Assembly (NCBI RefSeq): GCF_001039355.2 | Contig: NW_019775389.1 | Coordinates: forward strand, 318,380-382,379 | Length of the DNA stretch: 64,000 bases | Reading direction: 5' to 3' | Source of the DNA: Lingula anatina | Taxonomy: Eukaryota > Brachiopoda > Lingulata > Lingulida > Lingulidae | Shown: one piece after another, positions 1 through 11,790 of the stretch | How the letters are laid out: every line of letters begins with the position of its first letter | Position numbering within the stretch: the first letter of the stretch is position 1 | Notes under the pieces: generated by a model | Seen by the model: only the letters and a program-made list of their open reading frames with translations | What the model was told of the DNA's origin: nothing | Databases searched by the model: none | Position numbers and translations under genes: made by a program

Positions 1-156
1 TACTGAAAAAAAAAAAATTTAAGAAAAAAACAGCTTCTGTACTTTTTTCCAGCATTACATGCATTAAAACAAAAGACATAATGTGAAGGGTTAAAAAAAT
101 CCCATTTCTAAACTTTTACTATCTAAGAAAAATATAACACATTTTATTATGTGTAC

Positions 157-3100
157 CTGAAACAGTCCATGTGAATGCAAGGTCTGGACTTGTACTCCCC
201 CATACTGTCCTTGGCAAACCCAATCTCCCTCTCCAGATCGATGCTGTGAAAGGCGGCTCTGGCCTCAACAAATGGCCTGTTTAACATAAGATCAAACCAT
301 AGAATGTTGAAAGATCATGGATAGGAGATACCTTGTTAATAAAGATATCATGTCTGAAATTTCCACGTCGTCTAGCTTGCTATAAAAATTATATAGTTCA
401 TTACTTAGAAGATTTTCGAAGACACTAGAAAAACATTTAACTGAAAGTGATCAACTTCATCAACTACAAACTCACCAATCAAACGAGTCACCATTGTATG
501 TGACAAAAATATTAGGTTTCACTTCTATTATATGATCAATAAATTTCTGAATAGTACCCATCTGAAAAAAAATAATGGAATTTAATAAATGATGAAGTGT
601 TCTCAAAATGCTCCAAGTTTCATTTGCATTTATAAAATCTAAAAGAAAGGTATAAATAAACTTAAAATATTACATACATGCAGTATTGTACATTTTAGCA
701 TAACTATGAACGCACAAGCCTTCTGTTAATTAATTATTTTTTCTTTTGTTTTTCTTGGGATCCAGTCATTGACAATTCGATCCTAAACACATCTTCACCA
801 GAAAATATAAGTAATTATTCAACAACCAATATTATAATTGATAAAGGATTCACAATTAAAACTAAGTTAATATTTTGCTGCAGACCTGCAACTTGACCCA
901 CCTCATCTGGTTCATTGAATACAATGAAAGGTCCTTCAAATTCTGGACGCGGAGTGTACTCAAAATCTTCCACGTCCTGCGCTACGATCTCTCTGTTACA
1001 GATCAGATAACCTTGACCGTCTATCATGTACGATATCATCATAATCTGGTCTGTGGAAGAGTCTGGGAATTTTAGCGGCAGTTTGGTCGTTTCTATATCA
1101 TAGGCTAAAACAACTGGATCCTGCAAGACGGGGTGATAAACATTTCAAATGGGACAGTGAATGGAATTGTTGTAATCTTGAATTTGCTTATTTTTTCTTC
1201 AAATTGCATATTTATTTTAAAATTTCCCTTGTAAATACTTCTTAAAATTACGTGTCAATATACCACAATTATGCCCGTCTAGACTGAGGGATGATAAATA
1301 TTTTTTCCTTTTGCTGCCGTATGAAAAAATAAATATATCTTAGGATCCTGTATCCTTTAAACATTCTTCCAATATATGGTATCATTTTAACATGGGTAGG
1401 GATCTCTAAAATAAATATAATTTTATGTTTACAGGGGTTTCCACAAGGTCCTCCCTCCTCCGTATCTCTGGGGGGCCAGCTCCTCTCCCTCTGACTGCGT
1501 ACCAATGACCAATGTGGATACGCTTATCTATGGATACCCTCACATGGTATGGCACATCATGCTCTCTTAAATAAATAAATAAAAATAATAAATAAATAAA
1601 TAATACAATACAATACAATAAAATATAGTAATGAAATATTTTAATGCACATTATTATTACACTTAAAACGATTCCTTGATTTTTTTTTCAATATAAGGTG
1701 TATCACACTCCCCACTCAGAACATAACCTTACGTCTTTTACAGGCAGTCAAACCAAGTAGAAAATCAAGAAGAAAATTATATAGACATAGCATACGCTGT
1801 ACCTGATGTCTATAATATTCTCCATCTGGTCTGCTATCTTCTTGGACATCACACTGGACCCAGTGTCTCCTGCCAGATGACTGCAATATACAATATCTGG
1901 TATATGTATATGTATATGTATATGTATACACTGACTGGACAACACATGCACAAATATTGCTGATGCAATACAGTCATTTGCCACAAGTGCATGCTTGGGG
2001 CACAAAAATGACAACATACAGTAAAATCAAGTTAACTAAAGCAATGCATTTGATTCTTAACAGAGATTGCAATGGATTTAAGAATACTTGCTTAGTGGTA
2101 TTTCACAAATGATCTACAGGGTTGCTTACCCTCTTCTTTTTTTTTTGATTTCAATTGTTCTTTCTAATTTTCATCTTCTAACTTAGCCCAAAAGCAAACT
2201 GTGATCTCTTCAAATACTTTTTACTCTCACTGGTGACAGCTACCAAAGTAAGCAAGTCAACTGTGGCCCAGTCAGCCGTAAAATGATTAGATTAAGCCCA
2301 ATATATTTTCTGCTCAACCCAAGATTTACCTTGTTAACATTTCACTGTATGCATCTTGAGATTTTGCCCGGTCTTTATTTTTCTTCACAGCTGGATTTAT
2401 GTCCTTCTTCACCTTCATCAGATCTTCCACAGAACTGAAGGACAGTTTCAAGTAGGTCCTTTTCAGGCCCACCAGATGGTTATGCTGAAAACAAGTACAT
2501 ACAGTGTACACGTACAGTATCTCTAATTAACAAGATTACTTTGTTCCAATGAAACTGAAAATAGGAACTTTACAATTGACTTAAAAGTAAGGCATGAACA
2601 TGAAATACTGAAAGCACATATATCTTTTCTTTATTATTAAAAGCTTTATGATTTGATTTTCATACTCAATTTAAAAAAAAAATTCTACAAGTTTGTGCCT
2701 TACCAGGTCCAAGTCCTCCTTGTTTACAGTTTCAACAGCCGCCATCTTGCCTGCATATTTTTTCATCAGGAAGGAGGCGACTTCACGCTCACAGTTGGCC
2801 TTGGTTGCCACGTAGAAGTAAGGTTTGAAAGGCAGTGATACCTGCAATATTGAAATTATGGAAGTTTTCAATGAATATTAAAGTATATTGAAGAATCCGC
2901 CCTGTATCAAGTAGAACAAAATAATATTAATAAAAACTTAAAGTACTACATGAGACCAGTAGGTGAACAAGGACCAAGCTGTAGAACCAAGCTGCAGACT
3001 GGTGAGCACTTCATCAGATGCTAAGGTTAACAGTTCAAATACCTTAAACCGCCCTCCATCATCTTGTACAAAGTAATAATCCACAGCGCTGACCAACTTC

Positions 3101-4083
3101 TTGTCTTCATCCAACACATCCCCCTGAACAAAACAAATGATATTTCTAATAATAATATAATGATAAATATATATGTTATCAATTATAATACAAATCACAC
3201 ATCAAATGATATTTTGATTGACAGATAATAATATAATTGATATTATATCAATTTTATATATAATTAGATATTATAAATAAATTTGATATAATGAAATAGA
3301 TAAATACACTTACTAGTAGATATACATATACATACTAATACAATGCTACAGTGAATTTCACAGAGGTCATCAATATCAAAACTTTGTTTTTGATGTGTGC
3401 AGCTTGTGCTCCCTATGGTTTTAAATGAACAACATCAGAGATGCCTCATACTTGTAAGTCTCATTTGACATCATGTTTTCAATGCATATATCTACTGGTA
3501 TTCTTCCAAATTCAATCCAAAGGTTCATTCTTTCGAATTTGTGTCAGTGGATAATAAATTAAATAAGCATGCCTCCACTAGTTAATTTGACCAATAAATC
3601 AATAAATCAATAAATCTATCTCTTAGCATACCGGATGCATATTGATAAGCCAGCCAACTTTTTCATAAGTGTCTTTATGGCGGTCATATCCAAAGCGTAT
3701 GTCAACTTCTTCGTTGAATAGGGCTCTTCGGAGTCGCTTATCTGTGGAGTCCTCCCTGGGATAGGAAGAAAATAATGTTATTGTGTTGCTATGGGTATGT
3801 AATTTAGACAGTTTTAGTTCATCTCCCTTGGTTTCTATTTGTAACTTAATTCCTACTTGGTAGTACCTCGATCACTGAGCATAAAGATAATGTTACAACC
3901 AGTCCACCAAGGAATTATACTGTCCATGCCAAAATAGATTCATTCCATTTCTGCCTTTTTGCTCATTTTTAGAAATTCAAAGAGTAGTCAACATTAGCAC
4001 AAAGCTTTTACACAAAAACACCCATACCTTTGCTCCTACAACCTAAAGTAAAGAGGGTATCGTACTAATGACCCCCCCCCCCC

Positions 4084-4127
<44 letters not shown>

Positions 4128-4439
4128 CATTTGTTGTGTCTCTCAAGGAGAAGTTCTGGGGCGAGTGTGCATCGAGTCAAACCATTCCATCATCATAAGT
4201 ATATTGGCGTATTTTTTAGAAAAACGCTACCTCCTAAATCAGTGCCGATGGAACCTAAATCAGTGGATGATCGGTGCCCATGAATGATCACAAGACTAGA
4301 TTTCCACAAGCACCTCTCTACGTTCACCCCGACAGCACAACAAAAACACCTCTTAGCAAAGTGTTTCCACATACCTATTCCCACCATCCTCTTTTCCCGA
4401 AGGTTCCGCGTGATACTTTCCACTGTTCTGTAAAACCAT
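157..4439 (-). CDS. POLE: DNA polymerase epsilon catalytic subunit, N-terminal ten coding exons (gene continues off the left edge)
   Basis: Catalytic subunit of the leading-strand replicative polymerase, a nuclear B-family enzyme with 3'-5' proofreading. Coding exons in transcript order: 4375-4439, 3632-3755, 3043-3123, 2704-2841, 2330-2484, 1803-1880, 1433-1565, 902-1120, 476-561, 157-276. All have GT/AG borders and compatible phases, giving residues 1-399 of a protein usually near 2,280 aa. Recognisable blocks include [23 protein letters not shown] and SKKIADQ. Exo motif I (DIETT) has Asp266 and Glu268, matching human D275/E277. Pro277 matches human P286, the tumour hotspot. Exo II reads YNGDSFDW, with Asn354 and Asp359. 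The start ATG has A at -3 and G at +4, and exon 1 ends in AG so that the next base completes an Arg codon, as in human. The polymerase domain and C-terminus lie outside. Introns are short (about 200-600 bp). Confidence 0.97.
4070..4123. repeat. C-run followed by (CA)n microsatellite
   Basis: About 17 C bases run directly into a (CA) tract of about 20 units within the first POLE intron, 250 bp from the exon 1 donor. Confidence 0.95.
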
Positions 4440-4507
4440 TCTGCTTATGACTCTATTTCCATTTCAGATTTTGATGGACAAAAATAAGTGTTCCCGTATT
4501 ATTTATT

Positions 4508-4518
4508 TTTGGCGGGAA
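4508..4518 (+). promoter_or_regulatory. E2F-type site TTTGGCGGGAA
   Basis: Exact match to the classical E2F/DP consensus, about 70 bp upstream of the POLE start codon. E2F sites are a known feature of S-phase replication genes, so S-phase induction of POLE is a reasonable inference. Confidence 0.6.
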
Positions 4519-4541
4519 CACGAAACTAGGTCAAAAATGTA

Positions 4542-4549
4542 TGACGTCA
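4542..4549. promoter_or_regulatory. CRE palindrome TGACGTCA
   Basis: Perfect 8-bp CREB/ATF palindrome in the POLE-mL40 spacer, 24 bp from the E2F-type site. CRE-type sites are common in bidirectional housekeeping promoters. Binding is not shown by sequence alone. Confidence 0.5.
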
Positions 4550-4738
4550 CGAGTAGCCCTTCCTTTTTAATCATTTTTTAATCGTGTTTATAGAACTCAA
4601 TATATTTGGGTAACTATTATAATTAAACCATGCTCATATTTCATACATTTATCATATATATTTTTATTATATGACAAATTGCAAAAAAAAACTTTATGAT
4701 GGCGGAAAAAGCCGAAGCTGAAGGTCACGACTTACAAC

Positions 4739-7700
4739 ATGGCGCTATCCACGGAGCAAAAGGCCGCAGTGCAACTTTCAAGGTAACGTCAATGTTTAGT
4801 TGAGTTGAAATCGAGATCTACATGTTTATATAAGCTAGAAATAATTTATGACTAATATCAGCAAATATTTTATGTGATGCTTTCTGTTTTGTTTGTGACT
4901 TGTCTAATGGCATTGACAGCACATGCAGCATTTCAGCACAGCTTTTTTGTGCTGTGCTGTAACGGGGAAAATACATCTACTCGACCGGGTATCCAACCCA
5001 GACGCTCGCTTATGTTAAAGTCCTTAACCACTGAGCTATCGAAGCCGGATCTATCCCTGCCAGTGACTTCATCCCCCCACCAAATCCAGAAAGACACAAA
5101 GTAGAAGAAAAACACCACTGAGAGTGAGAAACTTAGGCTTCATTCACATGCAATGTCTATTTTCTAAATTCTATTTTCTATTCGTGGTATGTCTTATGAT
5201 CACAGTCTGTGCCCTGAATATCCCGCGGCGTAATTACTGGCAGCGCGAGCCAGTTACCATAAGTTACTATAAGTAACTGGCTCGCGCTGCCAGTAATTAC
5301 GCGGCAGGATATTCAGGGCACAGACCGTGATCATAAGATAGGGCAAATAGAAAACAGATTTTTAGAAAATAGACTTTCCATGTGAACGAAACCTTAATAC
5401 CTTGTCGCCAATGGCAATGAAGTGATATTGGGGCAAAGTACCTGATTCGACTGGGGATTGAACACAGACGCTCTCTTACTTTGCTAGTGTTCTATCACCA
5501 AGCTATCAAGCCTGTGTCTACCCCCCCCCCCCCAATCGATACATATCAAAATCGTCAATAAGAACACAGATCAAGGGATTGAACACAGACGCTCTCTTAC
5601 TTTGCTAGTGTTCTATCACCAAGCTATCAAGCCTGTGTCTACCCCCCTGCCCCCCCCCCCCCAATCGATACATATCAAAATCGTCAATAAGAACACAGAT
5701 CAAGGGATTGAACACAGATACTCTCTTATTTTGCGAGTGCTCTATCACCAAGCTAACAAACCTGCATCTACAACCCCCGACCCCCACCCCCCACCTCTGA
5801 TCGTTACATATCAAAATCATCAATAAGATGGCCAAATGTGAATTTCTTGCTAGGCTATCTTCAGCTGAGCAACTCTGGGGTAGAGCACAAACAACACAGC
5901 AGTTAATTTAAATATTTGAACATGAGTGCTAGTGGAAGATCATTCTAAATAGCGATAATTAAGTGTTTTCTTTACTAGTTTTGACTTACCAGTTACATGA
6001 ACAAAATCACACCACTGTGTTGCTTAACTTTATGTAAAATAACAAATATTTCTAAATTTTCTTCCAGATTATTTATCTCGCGATGTTCCCCAGGAAGCTA
6101 TTTAACAAGAGCAATTTCTACCAAGAGCACACCAGACTGCTTTAGAATTTCTTTGCAAGTCAAGTAAGGAAAAAAGAGCTGCTTTACTTCAATCATCTGA
6201 CACAACACAGGACAATGAAAAATTGGTACTTTTGCAGTATCCCCCCCCCCCAAAAAAAAAATATATATATAACTGTAATTGTTAATGCTAATAGAAATAA
6301 AAATTTATTTATGTGGTAACTTTGATCAATGTCTCTGTTATTCAAATAGATTAGTGTGGAAATTTGCTTACTTAATTTTTATCGTTTTTAAAGAAACCAA
6401 GTTCTTTGACCAACAAGATTTCAGCAAATTTTTGCCCCAGCAATAACCTCAGCTCACGTGATATTGGAAAGTTTCACGCTAAAAACATCTTAAAATTAAT
6501 AAATAAATTGCCAGACTAATTTATTTGAGAAGTTGCTCAAAGTCGCCACACAAAATAAATTTAGAAAAGATATTAAATATCTCAGAGTTATATGACGGGG
6601 AAGGGGAGATACTGCAAAATTGCTGAAAATTCTATTTCACAATTTCACCTTCCTGAACAAGGATACTACTTTCTGAACAAGGATACTACTTTTAAAAGAC
6701 CATCTTTGCCTTAACTTTTCAGTTCAGGGCCACCAGTAAAGAAAGTGCACGTAGACCATCGTATTTTGACTCCAGCCAGGCAGGAGAAGCTGGCGAAAGA
6801 GAGAGAGAAGCTCATGAGACGATTAGAAAAGAATGCTGGTCAGAAAAAACCTATAGAAGAAGTGGACAACTGGCAGCTGCAGTCCCAACTAATGTATGGA
6901 AAGCTTTGTTGATTTTTTTTAAATTTACTTTTCAAATTAACGTGTAATTGATGAATGATTAGGAGATAATCAATACAAATGTTAAATGCAGTTTGTTAGG
7001 AGCATTGCTTATCGCAAGAACAAAAAAGTGTGCTAATTTTTTTTTTTTTTTTTTTTTTTTTAGAAATGCATAAAAAAGTTAAAATTCTGAAAAGTGAGAA
7101 GGGTTCTTTTTTAATCAGTGGAATGTTTAAAATTTGTGAATAATTGTACAACCAAAAATATTAAAGGGATAACAACGTTCGTTAAGTTATCCATATTTCA
7201 CAATAAATGCATTGTAAACAGCTCATAGAAATATAATAAATTCATTGTACCACCAAAAACTGTAGATAAGGCAATTTTTCTAGAATTTGTGCTTGCTATC
7301 ACATCACGTGATCTCCATAGATGGCTACACTTTGTAATAATCTCTTAAGAGAATATTACAGAAAACCAGAGAGTAACTTTGAATGTAGAAATGGATTAAG
7401 ATCAAACAATAGATACAAAGTGCCAAAATTTAAGACCGACAGATTCCGATGCTCTTTTTTTCCATATGTATTAGTATTATGTTGTCTTTTATCCTAAGTA
7501 CAATAATTTTAAAGTTCAGTTAGCAGTCTTTTAACTCAGTTTTTTTCAAGCATATATTCATTTTATTTTCATTATAACTTTCTTAACACTCTACATACAA
7601 CTTCAACCCACTGGGTTGCAATCTTAATAAATTATTATTATTATTATTATTATTAATAACCATTGGGAAGTATGGGGAAAATTGTCCTTTACCCAGGAAA

Positions 7701-8996
7701 ATCCATTTTTTTGGCCAAAATGACGAGTTGTTATCCCTTTAACTATCAGAAAATCACTTCAGAAGTTTTTTAAACTGCATCTGTTTGGTTTTATTATCGT
7801 CATTAATTGTGTTTTGTAGGACGAGAGCACGATGGTCTGTTATCACCCCAGAGGCACAGGAGACGCGTGCTGTTTTACTACGAGACTGGAGCAGATACAG
7901 ATTTATTGAACACAAGAAAGTTAATAAAGTGAGTGTGTTACTTGAACTAAGGAGCCCTTTATGGAATGTAGGTCTGAATATAGTTCACAACAAATTTTGG
8001 GGCCTTCAGCAGTCTTGTGGCATATTTTGACTACTGGCAATGACTTTCCAACAGATTTTTTTATTGGCTCAATACATAACAAATACAGGATAATAAAAAA
8101 TTCACATAACATTCACTCACACTTAGAGAAATACCTGTAATTATATACTTTCAAGGCCATGTTTTCCTTCACTCGGTAGTAGTTAGACTTTTCCTTTGTA
8201 CTCTTCCAAGTTATATGTTTTTTATATTTACTATGTTATTTATTATATTTCATATTAAATTTTTAGGCGATTAACATAGCTAGAGCATCTAGAGACAGGG
8301 CACTCCTAGAGCTACAAAAGGAATCTGAAGAATTATATCAAAAAGCTATACAGGTGAGTTTGTTCTTTCTTGGTACTAACATAACGTCATGTTTTGCTTT
8401 CTAGAGATCAGCATACAGTGTCCTCTCTCTGAGTACTGACTACTGACTTCTACCTTTATTTCTGTTTATATACCTTCACATATATAATTACATTACATTG
8501 GCTTCCCAGCCAGGTGGGTTGCCAGAGTGGTCACTTTAATTCAATTACACATGCGATAGGGAAGACTTCCAGACTGAGCACTAAATGGCTTCTACTAGTG
8601 GACAATAGGTTGATAACTTAAACTGATTGATCAAGGTGAATAATATAGTTACAAGGCAGAGGACCATTCCTAAATACATTTGAGGTGGATGTATTTGTTA
8701 ATCAAAGATATGGCTTCTTGTTTAATTGAGTTACCTAGTGTGACTTAGAACAGACTTCTTTAAACTTGACCTGTAAACTGATTATATAAGTATACATCCT
8801 AAAAACATTTAACCCGCACATCTTTATAATTCAGGACACATATTGTTATATAACAACCTTATAAACTTCTGGAAATTAGACTGAATGTAATGGAATTAAT
8901 CACATTTATAGTTGCTATTTCAATGAAAAGTTGAGAAAACCGAAAATTCATTTAAGGCATTAAATTACAAGTATGACAGTACAATTAGGACACAAC

Positions 8997-9041
<45 letters not shown>

Positions 9042-9430
9042 CAAGNACCCTTCCACATTCATATCAGCGATCTTTTTTGTAGTTGTATTTGTAATAACTT
9101 CCTACTGACAAAGCCATGTTAAGCATTTTAAAATGTCCAATCCTTAGTAGCAGCTGCACACTACACCGCAGCAACGGCGATTAAAAAATTAACACAGCAA
9201 CATAAAGCCTGTCAGATAAATAGATCTGTATTTCATAATTACAGATACAATGTGAAATATTACAAAAAAAAAATTTTTTTTTTCAGCCTGACAAGACGTT
9301 GACACCGTACACCTTCAAAGGACCCAAACACTCCCCGCCCATCCCTGGATACCAGCCAGAAGATGGCTTTTGGGAGGACGCCACTCCGACCTATGAAACG
9401 CCAGAGGAATTAAAACAGTTTAAAATATAA
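4739..9430 (+). CDS. MRPL40: Mitochondrial large ribosomal subunit protein mL40
   Basis: Structural protein of the mitochondrial 39S ribosomal subunit, acting in the matrix. Coding exons: 4739-4782, 6068-6163, 6723-6893, 7820-7928, 8267-8353, 9287-9430. All borders are GT/AG and phases fit, giving 216 aa (human about 206). The first ~46 residues are rich in Ser, Arg and Thr and poor in acids, as expected for a matrix targeting signal. A basic helix follows (RQEKLAKEREKLMRRLEK). Then come the family signature around RDWSRYRFIEHKKV, an acidic helix (ALLELQKESEELYQKAI) and the C-terminal block SPPIPGYQPEDG, which aligns well with vertebrate mL40. The chosen ATG has a strong context (aacATGG). 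An earlier ATG pair at 4696/4699 is out of frame. Head-to-head with POLE. Intron 1 is 1.3 kb and full of repeats. Confidence 0.93.
4960..5100 (-). mobile_element. tRNA-derived SINE head (single copy)
   Basis: On the minus strand an A-box-like string TAGCTCAGTGG (plus 5028-5038) is followed about 30 bases later by a B-box-like string GGTTGGATACC (plus 4988-4998). That is the spacing of an RNA polymerase III internal promoter in a tRNA. The sequence is not an intact tRNA, which fits a tRNA-derived SINE in intron 1 of mL40. Outer limits are approximate. It shares its GAGCGTCTG...GTCGA segment with the array at 5456-5829. Confidence 0.55.
5136..5393. mobile_element. Foldback MITE, 258 bp, flanked by TTA direct repeats
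   Basis: The element is almost one long inverted repeat. Its left half, read from GGCTTCATTCACATG inward, pairs with the right half ending in CATGTGAACGAAACC. The arms meet near 5265 and include a nearly perfect GC-rich stem (5211-5254 against 5277-5320). TTA flanks both ends (5133-5135, 5394-5396). A TTA/TAA target duplication is typical of PIF/Harbinger elements, so this is probably a non-autonomous Harbinger-type MITE. It lies in intron 1 of mL40. Confidence 0.75.
5456..5829 (-). repeat. Three-unit tandem array of tRNA-SINE-like sequence
   Basis: Three consecutive units, 5456-5576, 5577-5705 and 5706-5829, each begin with GATTGAACACAGA (plus strand) and end near a TCAATAAGA string. Each contains a C-rich run. 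On the minus strand each unit carries an A-box-like TAGCTTGGTGA (diverged in the third) and a B-box-like TGTTCAATC. Units 1 and 2 are nearly identical and unit 3 is more diverged. They are homologous to the single SINE head at 4960-5100. Confidence 0.75.
7039..7062. repeat. Poly-T tract in mL40 intron 3
   Basis: Run of about 24 T bases between mL40 exons 3 and 4. A (TTA)n tract follows at 7632-7653 in the same intron. Otherwise the intron (6894-7819) shows nothing I can name. Confidence 0.9.
9000..9039. repeat. (AT)n microsatellite in mL40 intron 5
   Basis: About 20 AT units, followed at once by an isolated N (about 9046), which suggests poor sequence quality here. The rest of the intron (8354-9286) shows no recognisable feature. 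Confidence 0.95.
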
Positions 9431-10110
9431 GCACCTTTACATTCAGTACTGCATTGGATTGGATCGGAAATGTCTGACATCTGAATTCAGCAATTTGGTT
9501 ATGACTAGAAATACGGATTGAAGAACTGAGGGATTTTTAATAGGGAAAAAATGTAAGAAACAGACACTGGGTTTTAACAGGAAACAAAAATTTTCAATTC
9601 TGGGTAGTCTTGGATTTGAAGTTGGACTGAAATATCAGGCATCAGCACTTGCAGATCTCCCTTGAAGTGGAAATATAGGCTGTGGGCAAAATTCCAACTT
9701 AAAGTTTTCTTCTTATTTCCCAGCAGTTTCCAAGATCAACCATTCTCTTGAATTGAAAAAAAAAATTGAATTCAATCATGTGATGAAGTAATCATGTATC
9801 AGAGAAGAATAGATTTGAATAATTATATGGTATAATTGCTGGGAATTTTCATCATTGGAATTAACGGTTATGTGGCTCAGATAAGAAAAAAAGCTTTCAT
9901 TATAGCTGGTACTGAGAAATGCCAGATAAAGCACAGACACATTTGGACAAAGGTGCAAAACACTTTTTTCAAAGTGCTGAAGCTTTTTGTACATGCACAA
10001 AGAATTATGCTATTTTCATGATATGTAAATAGTCTGAAGATTGTCATGTGCAGTTATGAATATAAGTTGTTAGTAGCGCGCTCTCTAATAAAAACAGAAT
10101 TTAAAAAGAA
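9431..10110 (+). other. Probable 3' UTR of mL40
   Basis: AT-rich sequence after the mL40 stop. A canonical AATAAA lies at 10087-10092, the first clear candidate polyadenylation signal. The transcript end is inferred. Confidence 0.45.
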
Positions 10111-10400
10111 ACAAACATCTCAAAGCTTGCCTAATTATGAAAAGTTGAAATGTATATGATATTTCATTTGTTATCACAGTTAATAAATTTATGAATTACT
10201 GTCATTTTGTTTATTATCAATGATTTAAAATTTTCAATTCCTTATAATTTGGATTGCAGTCATGCATGACAAATTCATTGTTGTATGTGGAAAGTTAAAT
10301 CATTGTTAATAAGTGAAATCTTTTCTACAATTCCAAAAAGTATGTTCATCATGTTTATTTATCTGCTGATAAGATGTCATTTTATATAACTTCCTGCTTA

Positions 10401-10402
<2 letters not shown>

Positions 10403-10444
<42 letters not shown>
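10403..10444. repeat. (TC)n microsatellite
   Basis: About 21 TC units, ending CTCAACTTC. It lies downstream of the mL40 3' end. Confidence 0.95.
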
Positions 10445-10447
<3 letters not shown>

Positions 10448-10449
10448 TT

Positions 10450-11390
10450 CAGGTATCTCGATAATCATCACCTCGTACATAATTAACTGGTCAGCAGCAG
10501 GTTTGCACCTGAGGGTTAATTCAAAAAGTACTCGTTGGCGTAAATCGCTCTAAAATTAGTAAACGCACTGCACCTCACCAACTCACTCCGCGTGCGTAAT
10601 GAGCAGATATGTAAACTAGGGCCACCCGTGGAGAAACGCTCTTGCCTTTCTTAAATCTCAGAACACTGATATTTATCAGCAAGAACATATTCCTGTGCGT
10701 TTAAGGTAATCAGCAATTCAGGACACGCACAGAAGCGGTTAGATATTTTAGCCAGAACGGTAGCTTGGTTGCGGAGAAACGTGTCCCTGAGAAACGATGC
10801 TCTGATATTGATCCGTGGAAAGTTGAACGGCGACGGAACAAATTCTTACAGCATAGTGTGAACAAACATTTGAACGGTTCAGAGGGTAAAGACACGCTCG
10901 AATTGCCCGTGCTTTACTGGACGCCTCGGTGACAAGTGGTTTAAGTACGTGTCTTCCTAATTGCAGAATTTCTTTTGACTTCATGCTGACTATTGATAAT
11001 TAATATTTATTTCTACAAAAAGGAGAAAAACCGTCATGATGGAGAAGAGGAAAGGATTCCGAGTTCGCACATGGGCAATGACGTAAGTGGTACATTGATA
11101 CACTGTGAGAAAAGGGACAAAAGTAAGGGGGGTAAGGGACAAAAACGAGACATCTTTGGCTATAATATAAAGCCAAAAACATATGGTCGGTTCATTTACT
11201 TCAGACAACATAAAATGTGTTGGACGACTTTTGTCAATGTGATTCCTTTACTAAAAACAGGAAAATGTCACATAAATAGTAATAAGAAAGTTGTTTTTAT
11301 AGATATTCCCCACGTTTTATTAAATCTATTCATGCATTTAAAATTACCTTTGCCAAGGAAGTTTATTTATTTATTTCTTTATTTTTTGCC
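10450..11390. other. Intergenic, no gene recognised
   Basis: A 179-codon open frame begins at 10993 (+), but its last third lies in the dispersed repeat at 11394-11790, the rest resembles no family, and it lacks coding bias. Treated as non-coding. Confidence 0.5.
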
Positions 11391-11393
11391 TCC

Positions 11394-11790
11394 GTTTATC
11401 TGTTTGTCTGCTAGGAACATCCTGGTAAAAGTCGTGGACGGATTTAGATTAGATTTTCAGAAACTGTCGAGAGTGGACCAAGTGAGAAACGCTCAGAAAC
11501 TGGTGGTGATCCATTTAAGAACTATTGCTTAATTATGAGTTAACCATTTCTCTGTTTGTTAGCAACATAATACAAAAGTTGTGGACGGATTTTAATTTTT
11601 TTTTTCTGGAAATGTCGGAAGGCGACGAAGTACCAAACGCTTGAATTTTGGCGATTATCCCTTTAATGAATCAGTTTGTCTATCTGATAGCAACATTGTT
11701 CAAAACACGTTATGGATGGATTTTGATGAAATTAATAGCTTGCATATGGAATTATCTATATTTTGGTGGTAATTAAGTAATTAGGTTATT
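11394..11790 (+). repeat. Three diverged copies of a ~110-135 bp dispersed repeat
   Basis: Units near 11394-11530, 11549-11665 and 11674-11790 share the order TCTGTTTGT..TAGCAACAT, then GTTATGGACGGATTTTGAT-like, then a GAAAT/GTCGGA-like block, then TTTTGGTGGTAAT-like. The copies differ from each other by many substitutions and small indels. I recall similar motifs as dispersed repeats in marine invertebrate genomes, but I cannot assign a class. Confidence 0.55.

Larger units (their letters stand above)
4440..4738. promoter_or_regulatory. Bidirectional promoter between POLE and mL40
   Basis: Only 299 bp separate the two divergent start codons, so both 5' UTRs and core promoters must overlap or lie in this spacer unless a 5' UTR intron exists. 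It contains an E2F-type site at 4508-4518, a CRE palindrome at 4542-4549 and two ATGGCG(G/C) strings at 4699 and 4739 that resemble YY1-type initiator elements. No clear TATA box is positioned for either gene. Coupled expression is inferred; transcript start sites cannot be read from sequence. Confidence 0.7.

Noticed and set aside
10993-11532. 179-codon open frame (+)
   Set aside because: Its 3' third is the dispersed repeat at 11394-11530, and the remainder has low coding character and no family resemblance.
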